This document shows, in pieces, positions 33,090 to 41,312 of a stretch of DNA of 64,000 nucleotides. Below the pieces are notes generated by a model that was given only the letters and a program-made list of their open reading frames with translations, had not been told where the DNA came from and did not search any database. The DNA is from Halapricum hydrolyticum (GTDB taxonomy: Archaea; Halobacteriota; Halobacteria; Halobacteriales; Haloarculaceae), in NCBI RefSeq assembly GCF_025517535.1, contig NZ_JAOPKC010000010.1, forward strand, positions 36,700 through 100,699. The letters run 5' to 3'. The position numbers were made by a program, and so were the translations under genes. Each line of letters opens with the position of its first letter. Within the stretch, counting starts at the first letter, position 1.

Positions 33090-34492
33090 CGCTGTGAGGA
33101 TTTCCCGATGTGGTCACACGTCGTGCGGTCGGGGAGGAAGCCGACAACTAATGACACAAACCTCACTACGATGGCAGGCCGACTCCCAAGCGTATAAGTA
33201 GCACTGCCTACATATGTGAAAATACAGTGGAATACCGTCGTACCGCCGTTATCAAACTCGACACTCCCGAAAGAGCCGACGATTCGCTTCGAGAGACCGT
33301 CGAGCAGTTCAAACACTGCGCCAACACCGCGAGCGAGTGGTGCTGGCACGGCGACGGCGGCTACCACGTCACCTCGAAAGCGAAGGCCGAACGCGCCCTC
33401 TACGACCGACTCCGCGACGAAACCGACCTGACCGCGAATCTCGTCCAGAAAGGGATTCGCAGGGCTGTTGAAGCCGTCAAAAGCGGAGTCTCGCGTCTTA
33501 AACGTGGCGAGAACACGTCGCAACCGTACTTTTCTGCCGATAGCGCAGTCTACGATAAGCGGAGTGCGACGTTCCACCGCGACCACGTTTCCCTCTCGAC
33601 TGTAGACGGGCGCGTTGAGTGTGATTACATCCTCCCCGACGACTCGGAGACACCGCCGACCAAATACGTCTCCGACGAGGACTTCGAGTTTCGGATGGCA
33701 CAGTTGCAGTACCGCGATGGTGACTGGTATCTCCACGCTTCTATGCGGAAAGTCGAGGCAGACGAGGAATCGCCCGAATCTGAGTCCAAGCACAGAACAG
33801 TCCTTGGTGTGGATTTGGGAGTGAACAACCTCGCCGTTGCTTCGACCGGGCGATTCTGGTCGGCAGACGAGTTTAATCACTGGCGACGAGAGTACGAGAA
33901 ACGTCGTGGGTCGCTTCAACAGTGTGGGTCTCGCCACGCTCACGAGAACATCGAGTCAGTCGGGCGGAAAGAGTACGGACGCTTCGAGATACACCTGCAC
34001 ACGGTGGCGAACGAGCTTATCGAGGAGGCCGTCGAGAACGACTGTTCGCACATCGTGTTCGAGGACTTGACCCACATTCGGGAGAACATTCCCGAAGCGA
34101 CGTGGCAACACGTCTGGGCGTTCCGACGCCTCTACGAGTACGTCGAATACAAAGCCAAAGAACACGGTGTCGAAGCCGTACAGGTGAACCCCCGCAACAC
34201 CTCGAAGCGTTGCTCGACGTGTGGGTTTACCCACGACGATAACCGTGACAGAGAGTCGTTCGAGTGTCAGCAGTGCGGGTATGAGAATCACGCTGACTAC
34301 AACGCCTCGAAGAATATCGGTTTGCAGTATCTCCGTCGCAGGCAAAACGCAGGTGACGGAGGCGCACCCGTAGATGTGCGCTTAAATCGCGGGACGCTGA
34401 ACGTGAGTGGGGAGTACGTACCCCCTGCCTCAACAGAGGCATAGAACGGGAGTCCACGCGAAAGCCTCTGGGCTTGACCCCGAGGCGATTTA
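33090..34492 (+). mobile_element. IS200/IS605-group element with tnpB only (IS1341 type)
   Basis: The element carries only a tnpB gene; no tnpA (HUH transposase) is present on either side, so it belongs to the IS1341-type. The right end is placed after a hairpin just downstream of tnpB (CCTCTGGG with CCCCGAGG) and the sequence GCGATTTACC; the left end is estimated in the AT-rich leader after tiaS and is uncertain by tens of bases. Such elements move with help from a TnpA in trans. Confidence 0.6.
33227..34444 (+). CDS. tnpB: RNA-guided endonuclease TnpB (OrfB)
   Basis: The 405-residue protein is a full-length TnpB, an RNA-guided nuclease and the ancestor of Cas12. The RuvC catalytic residues are visible: Asp in VLGVDLGVNN, Glu in IVFEDLTHI and Asp in NHADYNASKNIG. 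The zinc ribbon lies between the last two (CSTCGFTHDD and CQQCGYEN). The N-terminal wedge/REC region (AVIKLDTPERADDSL onward) is intact. The start is GTG. TnpB cleaves DNA guided by an RNA made from the element's right end, which favours its retention. Nothing suggests inactivation. Confidence 0.93.
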   Translation: MEYRRTAVIKLDTPERADDSLRETVEQFKHCANTASEWCWHGDGGYHVTSKAKAERALYDRLRDETDLTANLVQKGIRRAVEAVKSGVSRLKRGENTSQPYFSADSAVYDKRSATFHRDHVSLSTVDGRVECDYILPDDSETPPTKYVSDEDFEFRMAQLQYRDGDWYLHASMRKVEADEESPESESKHRTVLGVDLGVNNLAVASTGRFWSADEFNHWRREYEKRRGSLQQCGSRHAHENIESVGRKEYGRFEIHLHTVANELIEEAVENDCSHIVFEDLTHIRENIPEATWQHVWAFRRLYEYVEYKAKEHGVEAVQVNPRNTSKRCSTCGFTHDDNRDRESFECQQCGYENHADYNASKNIGLQYLRRRQNAGDGGAPVDVRLNRGTLNVSGEYVPPASTEA

Positions 34493-34512
34493 CCATAGCG
34501 GCCTTCGCGTCG
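34300..34512 (+). ncRNA. Predicted omega RNA (reRNA) of TnpB
   Basis: In known IS200/IS605 elements the guide RNA overlaps the tnpB 3' end, runs through the right-end hairpin and takes its guide from host DNA just outside the element. Here the hairpin CCTCTGGG/CCCCGAGG fits that place, so a scaffold from about 34300 to 34492 and a guide of about 20 bases after it are inferred. Boundaries are approximate; there is no expression evidence. Confidence 0.35.
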
Positions 34513-34558
34513 TCCCCAGCTATTTACAGGTGGATTCCTAATCCGTTCCCAGACGAGA

Positions 34559-35005
34559 ATGGTAGACGCGGACGCTCCTGCCGGGACCACCTCCGAGAGT
34601 CCGATCGCTCGCGTCACCGAGCAGTTCGTCACCTACGTCGAGCTGGTCGCAGCCGCGGTATTCGCGCTCCTGTTCGGCATCGGCGTCGTCGATCTCATAC
34701 TCCAGATCGGGGAGGCCGTCCTGACGGGATCGATCACCGATCCGCTCGTCGTCATCGGGTTCATCGACACTGGACTGCTGTTGCTCATCATCGTCGAGAT
34801 ATACCAGACGGTGATTGCCTACACGACGAAACAAGGCACTGCTGAGATCGTCCGCCTGGTGATCTACACCGGTGTGATCGCGATGGTCCGGAAAGCGATC
34901 GTCTTCCGGGCCAGCGAGTACCCGACGACCGGCGACGCTCTCGCCGCTGCCGTCGCGTACACCGTTCTACTGCTCGGTCTTGGTGTGTTACTCGTCGTCG
35001 AGTGA
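34559..35005 (+). CDS. PsiE-family membrane protein
   Basis: The 148-residue protein has four membrane helices (VELVAAAVFALLFGIGVV, LVVIGFIDTGLLLLIIVEIY, EIVRLVIYTGVIAMVRKAIV and AVAYTVLLLGLGVLLVV). The order and the Arg/Lys pair after helix 3 (VRKAIVFRASEY) match PsiE, named for phosphate-starvation induction in E. coli. The biochemical role is unknown. It lies just right of the TnpB element, with 54 bases between the hairpin end and its ATG, so its promoter may lie inside the element's right end. Confidence 0.85.
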   Translation: MVDADAPAGTTSESPIARVTEQFVTYVELVAAAVFALLFGIGVVDLILQIGEAVLTGSITDPLVVIGFIDTGLLLLIIVEIYQTVIAYTTKQGTAEIVRLVIYTGVIAMVRKAIVFRASEYPTTGDALAAAVAYTVLLLGLGVLLVVE

Positions 35006-35258
35006 GACCGATCGTGACCGCTGTATCTCTATGAATATTTCTCTCGCGCGGAGTCGGACTCGTCAGACCTCGCCGGTGACCGCTGGAGGCGCATTTGTTG
35101 GCGTCCACGTGTATCTCTGCGAACGCGAGCGCAACTGGTGGACGTCGCCTATTCGACAATCAGACATCCGGAATGTTTCGCTCGATCAGCACTTCTATAT
35201 CAATCACGGGGGCGTTTCCGAGCGAAACCGCAATACACCGCTTCTACGCCTGCCGCAA

Positions 35259-35268
35259 ACCATATATG
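35259..35268 (+). promoter_or_regulatory. Probable TATA box of the COG1395 regulator gene
   Basis: ACCATATATGC is centred about 38 bases upstream of the start in a gene-free gap of 296 bases, where no other feature is visible apart from two similar GTGACCGCTG segments. It is a plausible TATA element with a short leader. Inferred only. Confidence 0.4.
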
Positions 35269-35301
35269 CAATGAACTACTTACGTCTAGTTCGAGAAACC
35301 G

Positions 35302-36264
35302 ATGTCCCGATCCGCACTGGTTGAAAACGTGATCGCGATGCTGGAGGATGCGGGGTTCCTCGTCAGCGACCGGTGTGCGATCCGTCCGAAGAGTTTTGAC
35401 GTGGCTGCCCGGCGCGGACGGGACACCGTCCTGGTAAAGATTTTGGGGAACATCGACGCCTTCGACAACCGGACCGGCGCGGAGATGCGCCGGCTCGGGG
35501 AGTACCTCCGGGCGACGCCGCTCGTCATCGGGTTGCGCACCCGCGACGAGGATCTCAAGCCCGGCGTGGTCTACTTCCGTCACGGCGTGCCCGTCCTCTC
35601 GCCGGACACCGCGATGGACCTGTTCGTCGAGGACGTGCCGCCGCTGATCTACGCTGCCCCTGGCGGACTGTACGTCAATATCGATAGCGAAATCCTCGAA
35701 GACGCCCGACAGGAGCGCGAGTGGAGTCTGGGCAAGCTCGCCAGCGAACTCGGTGTCTCCCGCCGGACCGTCTCGAAGTACGAGGACGGTATGGACGCTA
35801 GCGTCGACGTGGCCGCCAAGCTCGAGGAACTGTTCGACGCACCGCTGACCTCGCCGGTCGAGGTGCTCGACGGTACCGAAGACATCCGCGACAACGAGCC
35901 CACGCCGGACGACCCCGATGTCGATCCCGCGGACGAATCGATCGTCACCGTGCTCACGCGAGTCGGCTTCGACGTGCATCCGACCGAGCGTGCGCCGTTC
36001 AAGACGATCAGCGAGAACGAACAGCGTCGCCAGCAGATGCTGACCGGCCACTCGGAGTTCACCGAAACCGCGGAGAAACGCGCCCGGATCATGTCTTCTG
36101 TCGGGGAAGTGACCCGGACGACTTCGGTGTACGTCGTCGAACGTGCAACCCGTGAGGCAGTCGACGGGACGGCGCTCATCGAAGAATCCGAGATGGAGGA
36201 GATCAACGACGCCGACGAGCTTCGTGATCTCATCCGCGAACGCGCTGAAGAGTCGGCCGACTAG
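35302..36264 (+). CDS. HTH transcriptional regulator (COG1395 type)
   Basis: The 320-residue protein has an N-terminal nuclease-like or sensory alpha/beta domain (MSRSALVENVIAMLEDAGF, FDVAARRGRDTVLVKILGN), a central XRE-type helix-turn-helix (LGKLASELGVSRRTVSKYED, residues about 143-163) and a C-terminal domain about residues 210-270 resembling a second copy of the N-terminal fold. It matches the archaeal COG1395 regulators. Targets are unknown. The downstream RAD55-like gene starts 61 bases after its stop and could be co-regulated, though a separate AT-rich box precedes it. Confidence 0.88.
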   Translation: MSRSALVENVIAMLEDAGFLVSDRCAIRPKSFDVAARRGRDTVLVKILGNIDAFDNRTGAEMRRLGEYLRATPLVIGLRTRDEDLKPGVVYFRHGVPVLSPDTAMDLFVEDVPPLIYAAPGGLYVNIDSEILEDARQEREWSLGKLASELGVSRRTVSKYEDGMDASVDVAAKLEELFDAPLTSPVEVLDGTEDIRDNEPTPDDPDVDPADESIVTVLTRVGFDVHPTERAPFKTISENEQRRQQMLTGHSEFTETAEKRARIMSSVGEVTRTTSVYVVERATREAVDGTALIEESEMEEINDADELRDLIRERAEESAD

Positions 36265-36325
36265 TTCCGTCTGCTTCGATTCCTCCCGACAGCATTAAGG
36301 CTGCTTGCACCGCTTTCACAGCCAC

Positions 36326-36904
36326 ATGGAGTACACGCTGGCGATCGAGAACGCGCCGGAGACAGTTCCGGGCGGCACAGGTATCCTGCTCGTGCACCCG
36401 AGCACCGGCGAAACCGACCGGATCGACACGGAGTTTCTCCGTACCGACACCGACCACATGCTGATCATCTCGACCCGGACGAGCGCTCGCGAGGTCGAGC
36501 AGAAGCTCGAACACTACGCCGTCGACGAGTCGAAGGCGACAATTCTCGATACGTTGTCCGTCGAGCGCGGCTACACCCGTCGCAAGACCGATCACGTCAG
36601 ATACGTCAGTGCACCCGACAATCTCGACGAGATCGTCGATCAGACGCGTCAGTTCCTCGAAGAGACCGAGGGCAAGCGTCGGATTTCGGTCGACTCTGTC
36701 ACCGAGATGGCCTACTACGCCGACGAGGACAGCGCTCGCGAAGCTGTCGAGTCACTGCTGGAACTGCTCGCGGAACACGACGCTGTCGGGCTGTTCCACC
36801 TCGCCGAGAGCGTCCACGACGACGAGGTACTCGCGGGCTATCGCGACCTGTTCGACGGTACGATCGACCTCACACAGGACGGGACCGTTTACACGTCGTT
36901 TTGA
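36326..36904 (+). CDS. RAD55-like protein without P-loop (DUF7504-like)
   Basis: The 192-residue protein starts MEYTLAIENAPETVPGGTG and follows the RAD55/RecA-core strand order (ILLVHPSTGETD, HMLIISTRTSA, KATILDTLSVERGY), but the Walker A loop is absent. A C-terminal helix-rich region (ESLLELLAEHDAVGLFHL) resembles the signalling-type proteins I recall as DUF7504. ATP hydrolysis is unlikely. It is the second such protein in the window, after the one near 6 kb. A CATTAAGG box about 30 bases upstream could be its TATA element. Confidence 0.78.
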   Translation: MEYTLAIENAPETVPGGTGILLVHPSTGETDRIDTEFLRTDTDHMLIISTRTSAREVEQKLEHYAVDESKATILDTLSVERGYTRRKTDHVRYVSAPDNLDEIVDQTRQFLEETEGKRRISVDSVTEMAYYADEDSAREAVESLLELLAEHDAVGLFHLAESVHDDEVLAGYRDLFDGTIDLTQDGTVYTSF

Positions 36905-36920
36905 TACTGCCGGCAGTCTG

Positions 36921-37002
36921 ATAGTGATTACTGTAACGATTTACTGGTACGACCGCACTCATTCGCGCGGTCGACCCGGAACAGACGTACAGTAATCACT
37001 AT
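36921..37002. mobile_element. MITE-like element with 15-bp perfect inverted repeats
   Basis: An 82-base stretch is bounded by ATAGTGATTACTGTA and its exact inverse TACAGTAATCACTAT. The 52 bases inside contain another inverted pair (CGACCGC and GCGGTCG). It carries no gene and sits in a short gap between a RAD55-like gene and a small zinc-finger gene. The structure fits a miniature transposable element or a large hairpin terminator. No target duplication was clear. Confidence 0.65.
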
Positions 37003-37090
37003 GTGAGGAAATCGAGAATAAACCGGCAATGTGTGCCTTGCGGTGGCACATCACCAATAATTAAGGTGGACGAGACCAACAAGAGGGTGT

Positions 37091-37249
37091 ATGCCGGAAT
37101 GCCAGAACTGTGGCTCATTTGTAACGGCGGCCTACGCACGTGTTTTCACGCCGAACGGGATCGAAAATCCGAGAGTGTGCCCGCAATGTGAGGACAAGAT
37201 CCGCGACGGTGCTGACGTTCGTGAGGCCCGCTCGACACGTCGCGGGTAA
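37091..37249 (+). CDS. 52-residue zinc-finger protein (DUF7563-like)
   Basis: A very short gene encodes MPECQNCGSFVTAAYARVF and onward with two CxxC-type knuckles (CQNC and CPQC), and a basic C-terminus (REARSTRRG). It resembles a conserved haloarchaeal small zinc-finger family I recall as DUF7563. The gene lies after the MITE-like repeat. Such proteins often act as regulators or partners; here the function is unknown. The single ATG start at 37091 is unambiguous, and the frame is closed by TAA. Confidence 0.8.
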   Translation: MPECQNCGSFVTAAYARVFTPNGIENPRVCPQCEDKIRDGADVREARSTRRG

Positions 37250-37278
37250 CGCTCGCAAATCGCCTGCGAATCCTTTTC

Positions 37279-38601
37279 CTACGCTTCTGTCGTCGCGTCT
37301 CTGGCATCCTCGACCAGCGAGATCGCAGCCGCGAGATACGTCTGTGCCTGCTTGCTGTCACGTGCCTCCGCAGTCACGCGAACGAGCGGCTGGGTGCCGC
37401 TCGCCCGGATCAGGAACCAGCCGTCCTCGAATCCGACCCGCACGCCGTCCAACGTCGTCACGTCGTCGTAGGCGCCGGTGACGTCCGCGGCGACGCGCTC
37501 CATCACTGCAGTCTTCTCGGTGGTCTCGACGTTCTCGCGTCGGATCGGATAGGTGTCGATATCGTCGAGCCGTGCTTCGAGCGGTCGCTCGGCGGCCAGT
37601 GCAGCGAGTTTCGCGGCCGCCAGCGGCCCGTCGGGGCACAGCGTCGCGTTGGGCCAGATCCACGCGCCAGAGGGCTCGCCGCCGAAGACCACGTCCGGTT
37701 CGGTGACGCGCTCGGCGACGTAGACGTCCCCGACTTTCGTTCGCGCGACCTCGACGTCGATCTCGGCCAAATGGTCGTCGACGGCCATGCTCGTGTCCAC
37801 GGGGACGGCGACGCGCTGGCCCGGATCGGCCGCCTCGCGAGCGAGCATCGCCAGGAGCACATCCCCGGAGATAAACTCGCCCTGGCCGGTCACCGCTCGC
37901 ATGCGGTCAGCGTCGCCGTCGTGCGCGATTCCCAGGTCAGCGTCGCTCGCGCCGACGAGGTCCGCCAGCGACTCGCAGTGCTCGGCGGTCGGCTCGCTCG
38001 GGCGCCCCGGAAACGACCCGTCGGGCTGGGCGTTGAGCGTCTCGACCGAGCAGCCCAGGGCCTGCAGTACCTCGACGCTGACCGCTCCGGCGCCGTTACC
38101 CAGGTCCACGACGACCGACGGCGGATCGTCGATCTCGACGGTTGCGGTGATCGCTTCGACGTGACGCTGCCGGGCGTCGACGGCCTTTCGAGTTCCGAGT
38201 TCGTTCCACGGGTGCAGGTCAGTGTCGCTGGCCTCGACGTGATCGGCGATCCGGTTCTGCATGGCGTCGTCGAACGCCTGGCCGGAGGGTTGCCAGAGCT
38301 TGATCCCGTTGTCCGGGGCAGGGTTGTGGCTGGCCGTGATCGCGACGCCGGCGTCGGCGGAAAGCCAGCCGACCGCGCGGGCGATCGTCGGCGTCGCGGC
38401 GACGCCGATATCGAGTACGTCCGTTCCCGACTCCCGCAGCCCCGCGGCGAGCGCGTCGGTCAGCAACTCGCCGCTTTCGCGCGGATCACGACCGACGACC
38501 ACTCGATCGCAGTCGAGCGCCAGGGCCCGACCGACTGAAAGCGCCAGTTCCGCGGTGACCGTCTCGCCGACCGGGCCGCGGACGCCGCTCGTTCCGAACA
38601 T
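37279..38601 (-). CDS. glmM: Phosphoglucosamine mutase / phosphohexomutase
   Basis: This 440-residue alpha-D-phosphohexomutase interconverts sugar 1- and 6-phosphates. All four motifs are present: phosphoserine loop TASHNPAPDNG (Ser91), metal loop DGDADRM, sugar-binding GGEPSGA and phosphate-binding RASGTQPLVRV. Compared with phosphomannomutases, the short form MFGTSGVRGPVG points to GlmM or a closely related archaeal enzyme; substrate preference cannot be fixed. It would feed UDP-sugar pools used by the glycosylation genes further right. The ATG at 38601 gives the family start; the longer frame upstream is not conserved-looking. Confidence 0.88.
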   Translation of the reverse strand: MFGTSGVRGPVGETVTAELALSVGRALALDCDRVVVGRDPRESGELLTDALAAGLRESGTDVLDIGVAATPTIARAVGWLSADAGVAITASHNPAPDNGIKLWQPSGQAFDDAMQNRIADHVEASDTDLHPWNELGTRKAVDARQRHVEAITATVEIDDPPSVVVDLGNGAGAVSVEVLQALGCSVETLNAQPDGSFPGRPSEPTAEHCESLADLVGASDADLGIAHDGDADRMRAVTGQGEFISGDVLLAMLAREAADPGQRVAVPVDTSMAVDDHLAEIDVEVARTKVGDVYVAERVTEPDVVFGGEPSGAWIWPNATLCPDGPLAAAKLAALAAERPLEARLDDIDTYPIRRENVETTEKTAVMERVAADVTGAYDDVTTLDGVRVGFEDGWFLIRASGTQPLVRVTAEARDSKQAQTYLAAAISLVEDARDATTEA

Positions 38602-38700
38602 ATCTGGTGAGGGGCGAGCCAGGGAGAAAAAACTGCTTTTCGACGCGCGCGACGGCCCGAAACCGGACGACATTTCCCGCCGGCCCGTTCTTCGATAGAC

Positions 38701-39141
38701 ATGTCGGTTCGCGTTCCGCTGTTGCCGGCGCCGGTCAGGTGGCTGGCCGTCCTCGCTGTGGCCGGCGTCATCTTCTACGGGTCGATCCTCGCGGTTCCGC
38801 CGGAGACAGTGCTCGACCGGGTCCGGTTCACTTTGATCCCGCTGGACAAGTGGCGTCACTTCCTCGCGTACGGCGCGTTCGCGTACGCGCTGGCCTACGC
38901 GACGGCTGACTGGGAGCGACGCGCCCGCTCGCTGGCCGCGCTGGTCGTCGTCGCGACCGTACTGTACGGTGTCGGCATCGAGTTCGGCCAGTCGATCGCG
39001 CCGGGCCGGTACGTCTCGGTGCTCGACGCTTACGCCAACGCGCTCGGCGCGGCGCTCGTATTGCCGTGGTATCTGCTATCCAGCCGGATCGAATTCGTCC
39101 CTCTCGGACAACGCTTCGAAAGTAGCGGCGGCGTCTCCTGA
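38701..39141 (+). CDS. VanZ-like membrane protein
   Basis: A 146-residue protein with about four membrane helices. The signature of VanZ-like proteins is seen in PLDKWRHFLAYGAFAYAL and in the later GVGIEFGQSIAPGRYVSVLDAYANALGA. In bacteria VanZ relates to teicoplanin resistance; in archaea its role is unknown. It is divergent from glmM, with 99 bases between the starts, and convergent with the ABC permease gene that follows. Confidence 0.88.
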   Translation: MSVRVPLLPAPVRWLAVLAVAGVIFYGSILAVPPETVLDRVRFTLIPLDKWRHFLAYGAFAYALAYATADWERRARSLAALVVVATVLYGVGIEFGQSIAPGRYVSVLDAYANALGAALVLPWYLLSSRIEFVPLGQRFESSGGVS

Positions 39142-39167
39142 TCGGCAACTGATCGGCCCCTGGCCGA

Positions 39168-40430
39168 TCACTCATACCGCAGCGCGTCGATCGGATCGGT
39201 CCGGGAGGCGTTCCAGGCCGGGTACAGGCCGGCGAGCACGCCGACAGCGATGCCGACGACGATCGCGACGGCCGTCCAGCGGGCAGGGAACACCCAGGGG
39301 ATCCCGATGTATCCGGAGACGGCGTACCCCGCGAGCAGTCCCAGCGCGGTCCCCATGATTGCGCCGAGCACGCCGAGGATGACGGCCTCGACGATGAACA
39401 GCCCCAGGATGTCCCGGCGCTGTGCCCCGACGGCCTTCATGATCCCGATCTCGCGAGTTCGCTCGGTGACTGAGACGAGCATTATGTTGGCGATGCCGAT
39501 CGAGCCGACCAAAAGCGAGATGCCCGCGATCCCGACGACGAAGTTCTGCAGGAGGTTCAGCACGTCCTCTAGCTGGCCGATCAGTTCCGTGCTCGTCTGG
39601 AGTTCGAACGCCAGGTCCTGGCTCGCCGCCCGCTCGCCAGCGTCGGAGTCGGGACCAGTGAGGTACTGCTCGGTCACCTGTTTGACCTGGTCGATATCGG
39701 CGTCGCTTCTGGTCGGGGCCTCCGCGACCATCGCAATGTATCGCGGCTGCTCGCCGACGCCACCGATCAGCTGGAAATCGGCCGGGATATACAGCCTCGG
39801 TGACGGGCCGAACCCTTCGAACGCGCTTCGACTCTCGGAGTCCTCGAGGATGCCGACGACGGTCACCTCGACCTGCAGGCCCTGGAAGACGCCGAGCGTC
39901 AGCGTGTCGCCGACAGAGACGTTTTGCTCGAACAGTCCGGCCATCGCCGGGTTGAGAACGACCTCGAGTGTGCCGTTTTCGGGATCGACCGTGCCGCCAG
40001 TGAATCGTCTCCCGTCAGCGATCTCGTCGTCATCGAGATAGCCGGCCCCGGTCGCGATGAAGCCGCTCTGTCTGGCGACCGTCTCGTTGCCGTACGTGAC
40101 TGACTGGCCCGGGACCGGCGTGTACACGTAGGCGTCTTCCACCCCCGAGAGATTCGCGGCCTGGTTTGCGTCGCGCTGGGTGAACACCGGCTGTGCGCCG
40201 GCGAGCGGCCCCTGTCCGCTGTTCTCCGGCGGGGCCGCCCAGACGTAGACGTTGCGCTGGTCGTCCGGGCTGATGTCGCCGACGATCCCCTCCTGCAGGC
40301 CGGCCCCGAGCGTGACGAACGTGATGACGGCGGCGATGCCGATGATCACGCCCAGCGTCGTCAGCGTCGACCGGAGCTTGTGACCGCGGATCGCCCGCCA
40401 GGAGATCCGCAGACTCTCCAGTAGTTTCAT
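39168..40430 (-). CDS. MacB/FtsX-type ABC transporter permease
   Basis: This 420-residue permease has a first membrane helix after IRGHKLRSTLTTLGVIIGIA, a large external MacB-PCD-like domain (residues about 45-260) and three C-terminal helices of the FtsX domain with GIANIMLVSVTERTREIGIM. It pairs with the ATPase whose stop overlaps its start by four bases. Such systems act as mechanotransducers or exporters of lipoproteins, peptides or drugs. The substrate is not known. The external domain is acidic, as expected for a haloarchaeon. Confidence 0.9.
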   Translation of the reverse strand: MKLLESLRISWRAIRGHKLRSTLTTLGVIIGIAAVITFVTLGAGLQEGIVGDISPDDQRNVYVWAAPPENSGQGPLAGAQPVFTQRDANQAANLSGVEDAYVYTPVPGQSVTYGNETVARQSGFIATGAGYLDDDEIADGRRFTGGTVDPENGTLEVVLNPAMAGLFEQNVSVGDTLTLGVFQGLQVEVTVVGILEDSESRSAFEGFGPSPRLYIPADFQLIGGVGEQPRYIAMVAEAPTRSDADIDQVKQVTEQYLTGPDSDAGERAASQDLAFELQTSTELIGQLEDVLNLLQNFVVGIAGISLLVGSIGIANIMLVSVTERTREIGIMKAVGAQRRDILGLFIVEAVILGVLGAIMGTALGLLAGYAVSGYIGIPWVFPARWTAVAIVVGIAVGVLAGLYPAWNASRTDPIDALRYE

Positions 40431-41137
40431 CGGCCGACCCCCGAGAGCTGTTCGATCCGCTCGATCTCCCCGTCCAGCAGGTGAACGATCCGCTCGGCGT
40501 GTTCGGCGATCGACCGCTCGTGGGTGACCATCAGAATGGTGTTCCCCCGTTCGTAGAGTTCCTCGAACAGGTCCATAATCTGTTCGCCGGTCTCGGTGTC
40601 GAGGTTCCCGGTCGGTTCGTCGGCCAGCAGCAGCGCAGGGTCGTTGACCAGCGCACGGGCGATGGCGACCCGCTGGCGCTGGCCGCCGGAGAGTTCGTTG
40701 GGTCGGTGTTCGAGCCGATCACCCAGCCCGACCGAGTCGAGTACTTCGGCTGCTCGTTCCCGACGTTCGGCGCGGCCGATCCCGCGAAACACCATCGGCA
40801 GGGCGACGTTCTCGCGGGCGGTCAGCCGCGGCATGAGATTGAACGTCTGGAAGACGAAGCCGACGTCCTCGCCGCGGATCCGCGTCCGCTCGCGGTCGCT
40901 CACCCGCGTCACGTCCTGCCCGTCGAGAAAAATCTCACCTTCTGTCGGGGTGTCCAGACACCCGATCAGGTTCATCAGCGTCGACTTCCCCGACCCGCTC
41001 GGCCCCATGACGGCCGTGTACGAGCCACGCGGTACCTCCAGGGACACCCCGTCCAGCGCGTGGACTGGTTCGCCGAGACGATACGTCTTGACGACGCCGT
41101 CCAGCGACACCGCCGAGTTCCTGCTCTCCGTTTCCAT
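40427..41137 (-). CDS. ABC transporter ATP-binding protein (MacB/LolD type)
   Basis: The 236-residue ATPase has Walker A GPSGSGKST, Q-loop VFQTFNLMP, the signature LSGGQRQRVAIARAL and Walker B LLLADEPTGNLD, with the D-loop and H-switch His in VTHERSIAEH. The MacB/LolD form is indicated by the MPRLTARENVALP segment. The GTG/ATG choice favours 41137, METESRNSAV; a longer frame adds 13 residues. It overlaps the permease start by four bases, forming one operon. Confidence 0.92.
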   Translation of the reverse strand: METESRNSAVSLDGVVKTYRLGEPVHALDGVSLEVPRGSYTAVMGPSGSGKSTLMNLIGCLDTPTEGEIFLDGQDVTRVSDRERTRIRGEDVGFVFQTFNLMPRLTARENVALPMVFRGIGRAERRERAAEVLDSVGLGDRLEHRPNELSGGQRQRVAIARALVNDPALLLADEPTGNLDTETGEQIMDLFEELYERGNTILMVTHERSIAEHAERIVHLLDGEIERIEQLSGVGR

Positions 41138-41280
41138 ACCTCTCCTCCGGACGCAACTTTCAAAAACATGTTGCAAAACCGAGAGAGACGACCGTGCGAC
41201 GACGCCACGCTGGCCGACGCTGTGAAACTCGCTCGGACATCCACCGGGACTGCGTCAACCTGATCCGATATCCCATCTTT

Positions 41281-41290
41281 TTTATATATT
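41281..41290 (+). promoter_or_regulatory. Probable TATA box of the ABC exporter operon
   Basis: TTTATATATT lies 23-32 bases upstream of the ATG at 41313 in a T-rich gap. The spacing fits a leaderless haloarchaeal transcript covering the four ABC genes that follow. Inferred only. Confidence 0.6.
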
Positions 41291-41312
41291 GCACGAGGGG
41301 GATAATCTGGAT

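Noticed and set aside
34227..34632. Possible small genes antisense to the tnpB end
   Set aside because: Lie over the predicted guide-RNA and hairpin region and show no protein-like conservation.
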